This document shows, in pieces, positions 24,081-31,744 of a stretch of 64,000 bases of DNA; position 1 is the stretch's first letter; the number at the start of each line of letters is the position of its first letter. Position numbers and translations under genes: made by a program. Origin of the DNA: Streptomyces sp. NBC_01294 (GTDB taxonomy: Bacteria; Actinomycetota; Actinomycetes; Streptomycetales; Streptomycetaceae); the NCBI RefSeq assembly GCF_035917235.1, contig NZ_CP108423.1, forward strand, positions 2,046,001 through 2,110,000. Reading direction: 5' to 3'. The notes beneath the pieces were generated by a model, which worked only from the letters and a program-made list of their open reading frames with translations, was not told the DNA's origin and made no database searches.

Positions 24081-24758
24081 TTAATGCCGGCCGCTCGACA
24101 TGTTTACGGCAGGTTGCGAAGTGCTCACCGCCGGGCGGAGCCGCGGCCGGTGCGCCCCCGCCGTCCGGTCGGCGTGCACCGCGGTCAGCGTCCGCGCCCG
24201 CTCGGCGTCCCCGCGCGCCACCGCGTCCACGATCGCGCCGTGCTCGGCCCAGCACTCCACGGGCCGGGCCGGCGCCTCCACCACGTACATCCACGCGATC
24301 TTGTGCCGCATCTGCGTCAGCATCGCGATCAGCCCGGGGCTGGCGGACGCCTGCGCGAGCGTCTCGTGGAACCAGCCGCCCAGGGACCGCAGATCCTCCC
24401 CCTGGCCCCGCCTGGCCCGCTCCTGCCCCAGCCTGACCAGCCCGCGCAGCACCTTGAGGTGTGCCTCGGTGCGACGCCGGGCCGCCCGGGCGGCCGCCAG
24501 CGGCTCCAGGAGCATCCGTACCTCCAGGAGGTCCGCGGCCTCCTGCTCGGTCGGCTCGGCCACGCAGGCCCCCGCATGGCGGCGCGTGGTCACGAACCCC
24601 TCGGACTCCAGGGTCCGCAGCGCCTCGCGGACCGGGACGCGCGAGACTCCGTACCGGCGGGCCAGCACCTCCTCGGTCAGCCGACTGCCCGGTTCGAACA
24701 CCCCGGAGACGATGTCGTCGCGGATTGCTGTGCATACCGCGTGCGCAGGAATACGCAA
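24081..24758 (-). CDS. GntR family regulator with FCD domain
   Basis: I place the start at the TTG 24756-24758 because GGAGG lies 7 bases upstream and the resulting MRIPAHAVCTAIRDDIVSG is the usual beginning of the family; the product has 225 residues. The winged helix covers about residues 5-70 (LTEEVLARRYGVSRVPVREA, RTLESEGFVTTRRHAG). An all-helical FCD ligand domain follows (LLEVRMLLEPLAAARAARR, GWFHETLAQASASPGLIAML). FCD regulators respond to small carboxylates or sugars; the target is unknown. Its position close to ptsH and a riboswitch-controlled peptidase is conserved in the core. Confidence 0.85.
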   Translation of the reverse strand: MRIPAHAVCTAIRDDIVSGVFEPGSRLTEEVLARRYGVSRVPVREALRTLESEGFVTTRRHAGACVAEPTEQEAADLLEVRMLLEPLAAARAARRRTEAHLKVLRGLVRLGQERARRGQGEDLRSLGGWFHETLAQASASPGLIAMLTQMRHKIAWMYVVEAPARPVECWAEHGAIVDAVARGDAERARTLTAVHADRTAGAHRPRLRPAVSTSQPAVNMSSGRH

Positions 24759-24877
24759 GACCGAACCTCCGCCTATTTCCGACTGCCAGTCTCCTTGCAC
24801 GCACATGCGTGCGCTGCGACTCTATTGCAACACACGATAATTTCCGAGAGCGGCCGGAAATACGAAACATTTGCACG

Positions 24878-24937
24878 GGGACGCAACACGGGACGCAACA
24901 CGGGACGCAACACGGGACGCAACACGGGACGCAACAC
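24878..24937. repeat. 12-bp tandem repeat, five copies
   Basis: Five perfect copies of GGGACGCAACAC run head to tail in the gap between the GntR start and the M23 peptidase stop. They end directly at the first base of the terminator hairpin at 24937. No gene covers them. Confidence 0.95.
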
Positions 24938-24969
24938 GAAGACCCCGGCTCGGGGAGCCGGGGTCTTCG
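24937..24969 (-). terminator. Terminator of the M23 peptidase gene
   Basis: The arms CGAAGACCCCGGCTC (24937-24951) and GAGCCGGGGTCTTCG (24955-24969) form a perfect 15-bp stem with a GGG loop. It lies 21 bases after the stop of the minus-strand peptidase gene. Confidence 0.85.
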
Positions 24970-24990
24970 GTGAAGCGGTGCGGGACGGGG

Positions 24991-25791
24991 TCAGAGGCTG
25001 ACGCCGTGCGAGCGCAGGTAGGCGATCGGGTCGATGTCCGAGCCGTACTGCGAGCCCGTGCGGGCCTCGAAGTGCAGGTGCGGGCCGCTGGAGTTGCCCG
25101 TGGAGCCCGACAGGCCGATCTGCTGGCCCGGGGTGACCTGCTGGCCGACGGAGACGCTCAGCGAGGACATGTGCCCGTACTGGGTGTACGTACCGTCGTT
25201 GTGCTTGATGACGACGTTGTTGCCGTACGCGCCACCCCAGCCGGCCTCGACGACGGTGCCGACGCCCACGGCGTGGACCGACGTGCCGGAGGCGGCGTGG
25301 AAGTCGATGCCCGTGTGGCTGCCGGAGGACCACATGCCGCCGCCCGCCTTGTACTGGGTGCTGACGTACGAGGCGTCGAGCGGCGAGACGAAGGTGTTGA
25401 GGCGCTTGCGCTCCTCCTCGCGGGCCGCACGCTCGGCGGCGTCGCGCTCGGCCTTCGCCTTGGCCTCGGCGAGGCGCTTGGACTCGGCGGCCTTCTGCTT
25501 GGCCTCGGCCTCGGCCTGCGCCTTGGCGGCGGCCTGGTCGGCCACGCGCTCCTGGGACTCGGCCTGCTCGGCGAGGTCGCCCGCGAGGTCCTCGGCGACG
25601 ACCACGGCACCCAGCCCGTTCTCCGGGGCGGAGCTGCTGTGGTTGTCCGCGGCGAAGGCCGGGGCGGCGAGGGAGCCGACGACACCCGTGGTGGCGATCG
25701 CGGCTATACCGGCGTAACCGGCGGTCTTGCGGCTCAGACGGCTGGAACCACGGTGCTTACCGGAGCCAGCGGGACGACTGCCAAACGCCAT
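24991..25791 (-). CDS. Secreted M23 family peptidoglycan endopeptidase
   Basis: The 266-residue precursor has a basic N-terminus and an export segment (AGIAAIATTGVVGSLAAPAFAADN, cleavage probably after AFA near residue 48). A long Ala/Glu/Lys-rich coiled coil follows (about 60-130: AAAKAQAEAEAKQKAAESK). The C-terminal LytM/M23 domain has HTGIDFHAASG (first zinc His and Asp) and PHLHFEARTG (HxH). The mature enzyme would cut peptide cross-bridges outside the cell. A c-di-AMP riboswitch of the ydaO type fills its leader, as for other Streptomyces cell-wall hydrolases, so expression should fall when c-di-AMP is high. Confidence 0.93.
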   Translation of the reverse strand: MAFGSRPAGSGKHRGSSRLSRKTAGYAGIAAIATTGVVGSLAAPAFAADNHSSSAPENGLGAVVVAEDLAGDLAEQAESQERVADQAAAKAQAEAEAKQKAAESKRLAEAKAKAERDAAERAAREEERKRLNTFVSPLDASYVSTQYKAGGGMWSSGSHTGIDFHAASGTSVHAVGVGTVVEAGWGGAYGNNVVIKHNDGTYTQYGHMSSLSVSVGQQVTPGQQIGLSGSTGNSSGPHLHFEARTGSQYGSDIDPIAYLRSHGVSL

Positions 25792-25814
25792 GAAGGGTTT
25801 GATCCTTTCCTTCC

Positions 25815-25957
25815 TTCTCGCCTACCGGGTTAGCTGACGGGTTCGGAGCAGGAAGGTCTCCTACGGGCCTCCTCTTGCGAGGGGGTCCGATTCACCCCAG
25901 GGACTCATGTGGGTCCCCGGCTCCCCAGGCTCGCGCCTGACGGGGACTCGGCGATCG
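25815..25957 (-). promoter_or_regulatory. ydaO/yuaA-type cyclic di-AMP riboswitch
   Basis: The minus strand shows the conserved blocks of this class in order: GGGGAGCCGGGGACCCA, GGGTGAATC, CGTAGGAGACCTTCC, CCGAACCCGTCAGCTAACC and GGTAGGCGAGAAGGA. CGCC at 25950-25953 can pair with GGCG near 25819-25822 as P1. It lies 24 bases before the M23 gene, the typical place in Streptomyces. Binding of c-di-AMP to this class turns expression off. Confidence 0.92.
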
Positions 25958-26007
25958 CTGCCCGGTGCCGCGGGTGCGGCGGGCACAACTGACGGACAGC
26001 ACGGCCG

Positions 26008-26037
26008 ACGCTAGGCGGATCATCAGTCAATCGCCAA
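26008..26037 (-). promoter_or_regulatory. Possible promoter of the riboswitch-M23 transcript
   Basis: On the minus strand TTGGCG (26032-26037) and TAGCGT (26008-26013) stand 18 bases apart, with transcription expected near 26000, about 45 bases before the riboswitch core. Called by eye. Confidence 0.35.
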
Positions 26038-26102
26038 ACAGACACGCCTTTTTGTTGCGTACGCCACACCACATAAAAGCAACCTCACCACTAAACGGAC
26101 AA

Positions 26103-26137
26103 AAGGGGCTCCGGCGGACAAGCCGCCAGAGCCCCTT
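26103..26137 (-). terminator. Terminator of the M16 peptidase operon
   Basis: A 15-bp stem with one C-A mismatch (26103-26117 with 26123-26137) and a 5-base loop lies 45 bases after the stop of the minus-strand M16 gene. Read in that direction it ends CCCCTTTTGTCC, giving a short T-run. Confidence 0.85.
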
Positions 26138-26181
26138 ACACATACCCGTCAAATGGTCGTCAGTTGACGGTCATCCGGCCG

Positions 26182-27573
26182 TCAGTTGGCGACGACGGTC
26201 ACGTCACCGATCCCGAGCGCCCGCACCGGCTCCTCGATCAGCGCCGCGTCGCCCACCAGGACCGTCACCAGCCGGTCCGCGGGGAAGGCCTTCACGACCG
26301 CCGAAGTGGCCTCCACCGTGCCGGTTTCGGCGAGCTGCGCGTACAACTGCGCCTGGTAGTCGTCCGGCAGTTCCTGCTCGACCTGGTCGGCGAGCGTGCC
26401 GGCGACCGAGGCCGCCGTCTCGAACTTCAGCGGGGCCACGCCCACCAAGTTCTGCACGGCCACGTCGCGTTCGGCATCGGTCAGACCGCCCTCCGCGAGG
26501 GTGCGCAGCACCTTCCAGAGGTCGTCCAGCGCCGGCCCCGTGTTGGGGGTGTCCACCGAGCCGCTGATGGCGAGCATCGAGGCGCCCTTGCCGTCCGCGG
26601 TGGAGCGCATCACCTGGCCGAAGGCGCGCACGCCGTAGGTGTACCCCTTCTCCTCGCGCAGCACCTTGTCCAGGCGCGAGGTGAGGGTGCCGCCCAGGCA
26701 GTACGTGCCCAGCACCTGGGCCGCCCAGACCCGGTCGTGGCGGTCCGCCCCGATCCGGCCGATCAGCAGCTGCGTCTGGACCGCTCCGGGCCGGTCCACG
26801 ATGACCACGCGGCCCGTGTCGTCGGCGGTCACCGGCGGCACGGGGAGCGCCTCGGCGGTGTTGCCCGTCCAGGTGCCCAGGGTGTCCGCCAGCACGGCGT
26901 CCAGGTCGATGCCGGTCAGGTCCCCGACGACCACCGCGGTGGCCGTGGCGGGGCGTACGTGGGCCTCGTAGAAGGCGCGTACGGCGGCGGAGTCGATCCG
27001 GACGACCGTCTCCTCGGTGCCCTGGCGCGGCCGGGACATGCGCAGGGAGGCCGGGAAGAGCTCCTTGGAGAGCTGCTTGGCGGCGCGGCGCTGCGGGTTG
27101 GCCAGCTCGTGCGGGATCTCGTCGAGCCGGTTGCGCACCAGCCGGTCGACCTCGGAGTCGGCGAACGCCGGGGCGCGCAGCGCCTCGGCGAGCAGGCCCA
27201 GCGCCTTGGGCAGCCGGGAGGCCGGGACCTCCAGGGAGACCCGGATGCCCGGGTGGTCGGCGTGCGCGTCGAGGGTGGCGCCGCAGCGCTCCAGCTCGGC
27301 CGCGAACTCCTCGGCGGAGTGCTTGTCGGTGCCCTCGGAGAGCGCGCGCGCCATGATGGTCGCCACACCGTCCAGGCCCTCGGGCTCCGCGTCGAGCGGG
27401 GCGGCGAGGTTGACCTCGACCGCGATCACCTGCTGGCCCGGCCGGTGGCAGCGCAGCAGGGTCAGCCCGTTGGACAGCTCCCCACGGTCGGGGGCCGGGA
27501 AGGCCCACGGCTGCGGCTCGCCGGCCTGCGGACGCGGGTGGAAGGTCATCGTGACGGCTGCGGTGTCGCTCAC
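26182..27573 (-). CDS. M16 peptidase, non-catalytic subunit
   Basis: The 463-residue product has the two-lobed M16 fold (GVATIMARALSEGTDKHSAEE where the active site would be, and the C-lobe GYTYGVRAFGQVMRSTADGK). The zinc motif HxxEH is absent, so it is the partner rather than the catalytic subunit. The C-lobe keeps the R/Y substrate-binding pair (REEKGYTYGVRA). The GTG start overlaps the stop of the catalytic gene by 4 bases, as expected for a heterodimer made in equal amounts. Cytoplasmic; processing of small peptides is plausible but untested. Confidence 0.88.
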   Translation of the reverse strand: MSDTAAVTMTFHPRPQAGEPQPWAFPAPDRGELSNGLTLLRCHRPGQQVIAVEVNLAAPLDAEPEGLDGVATIMARALSEGTDKHSAEEFAAELERCGATLDAHADHPGIRVSLEVPASRLPKALGLLAEALRAPAFADSEVDRLVRNRLDEIPHELANPQRRAAKQLSKELFPASLRMSRPRQGTEETVVRIDSAAVRAFYEAHVRPATATAVVVGDLTGIDLDAVLADTLGTWTGNTAEALPVPPVTADDTGRVVIVDRPGAVQTQLLIGRIGADRHDRVWAAQVLGTYCLGGTLTSRLDKVLREEKGYTYGVRAFGQVMRSTADGKGASMLAISGSVDTPNTGPALDDLWKVLRTLAEGGLTDAERDVAVQNLVGVAPLKFETAASVAGTLADQVEQELPDDYQAQLYAQLAETGTVEATSAVVKAFPADRLVTVLVGDAALIEEPVRALGIGDVTVVAN

Positions 27574-28928
27574 TGCTCCGCCCCCTCGTTCTCGTCGTCC
27601 TGGTTGGGCTCATCGCCCTCGTCTGCGGCAATGGGCTCGTAGACGAGCACCGCGCGGTTGTCCGGGCGCAGTCGGGCCGCGGCCACGGCCTGCACCTCCT
27701 CGGCGGTGACGTCGAGGACGCGCCGGACGGCGGTCAGCGCCAGCTGCGGGTCGCCGAACAGCACCGCGAAGCGGCACAGTTCGTCGGCGCGCCCGGCCAC
27801 CGTGCTCAGCCGGTCCAGCCATTCGCGCTCCAGCTGCGCCTGGGCGCGCTCCATCTCCTCGGCCGTCGGGCCCTCGGCGGCGAACCGCGCGAGCTCCTCG
27901 TCCACGGCCGCCTCGATGGCGGGGATCTCGACCCCGCTGGAGGTCTTGACGTCCAGCCAGCCCAGCGAGGGCGCCCCGGCCAGCCGCAGCATGCCGAAGC
28001 CGGCCGCGACGGCCGTCTGGTCGCGGCGGACGAGGCGGTTGTGCAGCAGCGAGGACTCGCCGCCGCCCAGGATGGTCAGCGCCACGTCGGCGGCGTCGCA
28101 CTCGCGGGTGCCGTCGTGCGGCAGCCGGTAGGCGGCCATCAGCGCACGCGCCGGGACGTCCTCGACGATCTCCTCGCGCAGCTGCTCGCCGATGACGTCG
28201 GGCAGCGAGCCGTCGCGGGGCGGCTGCTTGCCGTCGTGCGCGGGGATGGTGCCGAAGTACTGCTCGACCCAGGCGAGGGTCTGCTCGGGGTCGATGTCCC
28301 CGACGACCGACAGCACCGCGTTGTTGGGCGCGTAGTACGTGCGGAAGAAGGTGCGCGCGTCCTCCAGGGAGGCGGCGTCCAGATCGGCCATGGAACCGAT
28401 CGGGGTGTGGTGGTACGGGTGGCCCTCGGGATACGCCAGGGCGGTCAGCTTCTCGAACGCCGTGCCGTACGGGACGTTGTCGTACCGCTGGCGGCGCTCG
28501 TTCTTGACGACGTCGCGCTGGTTCTCCATGGACTCGTCGTCCAGGGCTGCCAGCAGGGACCCCATCCGGTCCGCCTCCAGCCAGAGCGCGAGCTCCAGCT
28601 GGTGGGTCGGCATCGTCTCGAAGTAGTTGGTGCGCTCGAAACTGGTGGTGCCGTTGAGGGAGCCGCCGGCGCCCTGGACCAGTTCGAAGTGCCCGTTGCC
28701 CGGTACGCTCGCCGATCCCTGGAACATCAGGTGCTCGAAGAGGTGAGCCAGGCCGGTACGCCCCTTGACTTCGTGGCGCGAGCCGACGTCGTACCAGAGG
28801 CAGACCGCGGCGACCGGGGTCAGGTGGTCCTCGGAGAGCACCACGCGCAGGCCGTTGGCCAGCCGGTGCTCGGTCGCTGTCAGGCCGCCGGAGCCGGCCT
28901 GGGCTGTGGCCGTGTGACCCATGGGCAT
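27570..28928 (-). CDS. M16 zinc metallopeptidase, catalytic subunit
   Basis: The 452-residue protein carries the inverted zinc motif HLFEH in GRTGLAHLFEHLMFQGS near residue 67, with the downstream glutamate in the DVVKNERRQRYDNVPYG segment. A second lobe lacks the motif, as usual. The ATG at 28926-28928 follows GAAGGGA by 5-6 bases; an ATG two codons later is possible. A four-residue overlap couples it to the non-catalytic partner. Its C-terminus is acidic (DEGDEPNQDDENEGAEQ). Confidence 0.9.
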   Translation of the reverse strand: MPMGHTATAQAGSGGLTATEHRLANGLRVVLSEDHLTPVAAVCLWYDVGSRHEVKGRTGLAHLFEHLMFQGSASVPGNGHFELVQGAGGSLNGTTSFERTNYFETMPTHQLELALWLEADRMGSLLAALDDESMENQRDVVKNERRQRYDNVPYGTAFEKLTALAYPEGHPYHHTPIGSMADLDAASLEDARTFFRTYYAPNNAVLSVVGDIDPEQTLAWVEQYFGTIPAHDGKQPPRDGSLPDVIGEQLREEIVEDVPARALMAAYRLPHDGTRECDAADVALTILGGGESSLLHNRLVRRDQTAVAAGFGMLRLAGAPSLGWLDVKTSSGVEIPAIEAAVDEELARFAAEGPTAEEMERAQAQLEREWLDRLSTVAGRADELCRFAVLFGDPQLALTAVRRVLDVTAEEVQAVAAARLRPDNRAVLVYEPIAADEGDEPNQDDENEGAEQ

Positions 28929-29117
28929 GTGGTCCCTTCGATCGCGATGCAGAGATTTCTGTCAGACCTGCCACTGTATGCAAGCGCGTCGGCTGCCGGA
29001 TAAGTTCCCGGGTCACGCCCCTGGACTCCGTCCGGGGGGACCCCCGGGGTCGGAGTCGGCGTTGTCGGTGCCTCGGGCCACAATGGTCCGCGGCATACCC
29101 CGCCGGACACCCACTCG

Positions 29118-29150
29118 ACCCAGCCAGACCCAGCCAGACTCAGCCAGACA
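29118..29150. repeat. 10-bp repeats before parC
   Basis: Three near-identical decamers of the form (A/C)GACCCAGCC run head to tail (CGACCCAGCC, AGACCCAGCC, AGACTCAGCC), followed by AGACACCCAGC, in the leader 40-75 bases before the parC start codon. Confidence 0.8.
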
Positions 29151-29189
29151 CCCAGCACATCCCATTCTTGGTTAAGGAGCCGCGCAGCG

Positions 29190-31646
29190 ATGGCCCGCCG
29201 CAGCACGAAGACCCCGCCGCCGGAGGATTTCGAGGAGAAGATCCTCGACATCGACGTCGTCGACGAAATGCAGGGCTCCTTCCTCGAGTACGCGTACTCG
29301 GTGATCTACTCCCGCGCCCTGCCCGACGCCCGGGACGGCATGAAGCCGGTGCACCGCCGCATCGTCTACCAGATGAACGAGATGGGGCTGCGCCCCGACC
29401 GCGGCTACGTGAAGTGCGCCCGTGTCGTCGGCGAGGTCATGGGCAAGCTCCACCCGCACGGCGACGCGTCGATCTACGACGCCCTCGTGCGCATGGCCCA
29501 GCCCTTCTCGATGCGGCTGCCGCTGGTCGACGGCCACGGCAACTTCGGCTCGCTCGGCAACGACGACCCGCCGGCCGCGATGCGTTACACCGAGTGCAAG
29601 ATGGCCGACGCCACCTCGCTGATGACGGAGTCGATCGACGAGGACACCGTCGACTTCACCGCCAACTACGACGGCCAGGAGCGGGAGCCGGTCGCGCTGC
29701 CCGCCGCGTACCCGAACCTGCTGGTCAACGGCGCGTCCGGGATCGCGGTCGGCATGGCCACCAACATGCCCCCGCACAACCTCGGCGAGGTCATCGCGGC
29801 CGCCCGCCATCTGATCCGCCACCCGCAGGCGGACCTGGAGGCGCTGATGCGCTTCGTCCCGGGTCCCGACCTGCCCACGGGCGGCCGGATCGTCGGGCTC
29901 TCGGGCATCAAGGACGCCTACGAGAACGGCCGCGGCACCTTCAAGATCCGCGCGACGGTGGCGGTGGAGGACGTGACGCCGCGCCGCAAGGGCCTGGTCG
30001 TCACCGAACTGCCCTTCACGGTCGGTCCCGAGAAGGTCATCGCGAAGATCAAGGACCTGGTCGGGTCGAAGAAGCTCCAGGGCATCGCCGACGTCAAGGA
30101 CCTCACCGACCGCTCGCACGGCCTGCGCCTGGTCATCGAGATCAAGAACGGCTTCCACCCCGAGGCCGTGCTGGAGCAGCTCTACAAGCTGACGCCGATG
30201 GAGGAGTCCTTCGGCATCAACAACGTGGCGCTGGTGGACGGACAGCCGCTGACGCTGGGCCTCAAGGAACTGCTGGAGGTCTACCTCGACCACCGCTTCG
30301 AGGTCGTCCGGCGGCGCAGCGAGTTCCGCCGCACCAAGCGCCGCGACCGGCTGCACCTCGTCGAGGGCCTGCTGGTGGCCCTCATCGACATCGACGAGGT
30401 CATCCGGCTCATCCGGGACAGCGACAACTCCGCACAGGCCAAGGCCCGGCTGATCGAGCGGTTCTCGCTGAGCGAGATCCAGACCCAGTACATCCTGGAC
30501 ACCCCGCTGCGCCGCCTCACCAGGTTCGACCGGATCGAGCTGGAGTCCGAGCGCGACCGGCTGACCGGCGAGATCGACGAGCTGACCGGGATCCTGGAGT
30601 CCGACACCGAGCTGCGCAAGCTGGTCTCCACGGAACTGGCGGCGGTCGCGAAGAAGTTCGGCACCGAGCGCCGTACGGTCCTGCTGGAGTCGGCGGGCAC
30701 CGCGGTGGCGGCGGTCCCGCTGGAGGTCGCGGACGACCCCTGCCGGGTGCTGCTGTCCTCGACGGGCCTGCTGGCCCGCACGGCGAACGGCGACCCGCTG
30801 CCGGAGGAGGAGGGCCGCGCCCGCGCCAAGCACGACCTGATCGTCTCGCAGGTCGCGGCGACCGCCCGGGCGGACGTCGGCGCGGTCACCTCGTACGGGC
30901 GGCTGCTGCGGCTGTCGGTGATCGACCTGCCGCAGCTGCCGGACACCCACGCCGCGCCGAACCTGGCGGGCGGCGCCCCGGTCTCGGAGTTCCTCTCCGG
31001 TCTGGAGGCGGACGAGAAGGTGATCTGCCTGATCTCGCTGGACGAGTCCTCGCAGGGCCTGGCGCTGGGCACCGAGCAGGGCGTGGTCAAGCGCGTCGTG
31101 CCGGACTACCCGGCCAACAAGGACGAGCTCGAGGTCATCACCCTCAAGGAGGGTGACCGGATCGTCGGCGCGGTCGAGCTGCGCACGGGCGAGGAGGACC
31201 TGGTCTTCATCACCGACGACGCCCAGCTGCTGCGCTACCCGGCGGCCCAGGTACGCCCGCAGGGCCGCCCGGCGGGCGGTATGGCGGGCATCAAGCTCGC
31301 CGACAACGCGAAGGTGATCCACTTCTCGGCGGTGGATCCCGGCCGGGAGGCCCTGGTCTTCACGGTGGCGGGCTCGCACGGGACGCTGGACGACTCGGTG
31401 ACGTCCGGGAAGCTGACCCCCTTCGACCAGTACCCGCGCAAGGGACGGGCCACCGGCGGCGTGCGCTGCCAGCGGTTCCTGAAGGGCGAGGACGTGCTGG
31501 TGCTGGCCTGGGCGGGCGGTTCCCCCGTCCGCGCGGCGGCGGCGAACGGCACCCCGGCCGAACTGCCGGCGGTGGACCCGCGCCGGGACGGCTCGGGGGC
31601 GGCGCTGCCCGCGACCGTCGCGGCGCTGGCGGGCGCCGCGCTGTAG
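29190..31646 (+). CDS. parC: DNA topoisomerase IV subunit A
   Basis: This 818-residue subunit breaks and rejoins DNA. The quinolone-determining region reads [20 protein letters not shown], then [10 protein letters not shown], and the catalytic tyrosine lies in [11 protein letters not shown]. The C-terminal half contains GyrA-type beta-pinwheel repeats with a weak GyrA box, which is why ParC is preferred over GyrA; it also stands alone instead of next to gyrB, as Streptomyces parC does. It partners with parE at 42301. AAGGAG lies 10 bases before the ATG. Confidence 0.93.
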   Translation: MARRSTKTPPPEDFEEKILDIDVVDEMQGSFLEYAYSVIYSRALPDARDGMKPVHRRIVYQMNEMGLRPDRGYVKCARVVGEVMGKLHPHGDASIYDALVRMAQPFSMRLPLVDGHGNFGSLGNDDPPAAMRYTECKMADATSLMTESIDEDTVDFTANYDGQEREPVALPAAYPNLLVNGASGIAVGMATNMPPHNLGEVIAAARHLIRHPQADLEALMRFVPGPDLPTGGRIVGLSGIKDAYENGRGTFKIRATVAVEDVTPRRKGLVVTELPFTVGPEKVIAKIKDLVGSKKLQGIADVKDLTDRSHGLRLVIEIKNGFHPEAVLEQLYKLTPMEESFGINNVALVDGQPLTLGLKELLEVYLDHRFEVVRRRSEFRRTKRRDRLHLVEGLLVALIDIDEVIRLIRDSDNSAQAKARLIERFSLSEIQTQYILDTPLRRLTRFDRIELESERDRLTGEIDELTGILESDTELRKLVSTELAAVAKKFGTERRTVLLESAGTAVAAVPLEVADDPCRVLLSSTGLLARTANGDPLPEEEGRARAKHDLIVSQVAATARADVGAVTSYGRLLRLSVIDLPQLPDTHAAPNLAGGAPVSEFLSGLEADEKVICLISLDESSQGLALGTEQGVVKRVVPDYPANKDELEVITLKEGDRIVGAVELRTGEEDLVFITDDAQLLRYPAAQVRPQGRPAGGMAGIKLADNAKVIHFSAVDPGREALVFTVAGSHGTLDDSVTSGKLTPFDQYPRKGRATGGVRCQRFLKGEDVLVLAWAGGSPVRAAAANGTPAELPAVDPRRDGSGAALPATVAALAGAAL

Positions 31647-31660
31647 GACGTACGCGGCCG

Positions 31661-31695
31661 TTCGGGTGGTACGTCAGGGGGACGTACCACCCGAA
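31661..31695 (+). terminator. Terminator after parC
   Basis: TTCGGGTGGTACGTC (31661-31675) and its exact complement (31681-31695) form a 15-bp stem with the loop AGGGG, 15 bases after the parC stop. Confidence 0.88.
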
Positions 31696-31744
31696 TGGCG
31701 ACTAGTGTTTTCCCTCTTGGCACGGTGGGGGGAGAACGCAGCTG

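Noticed and set aside
24878..24937. CRISPR array
   Set aside because: The 12-bp units have no spacers and no cas genes lie nearby.
29190..31646. GyrA rather than ParC
   Set aside because: The gene is not adjacent to gyrB, lacks a strong GyrA box and sits in the known parC-parE neighbourhood of Streptomyces.
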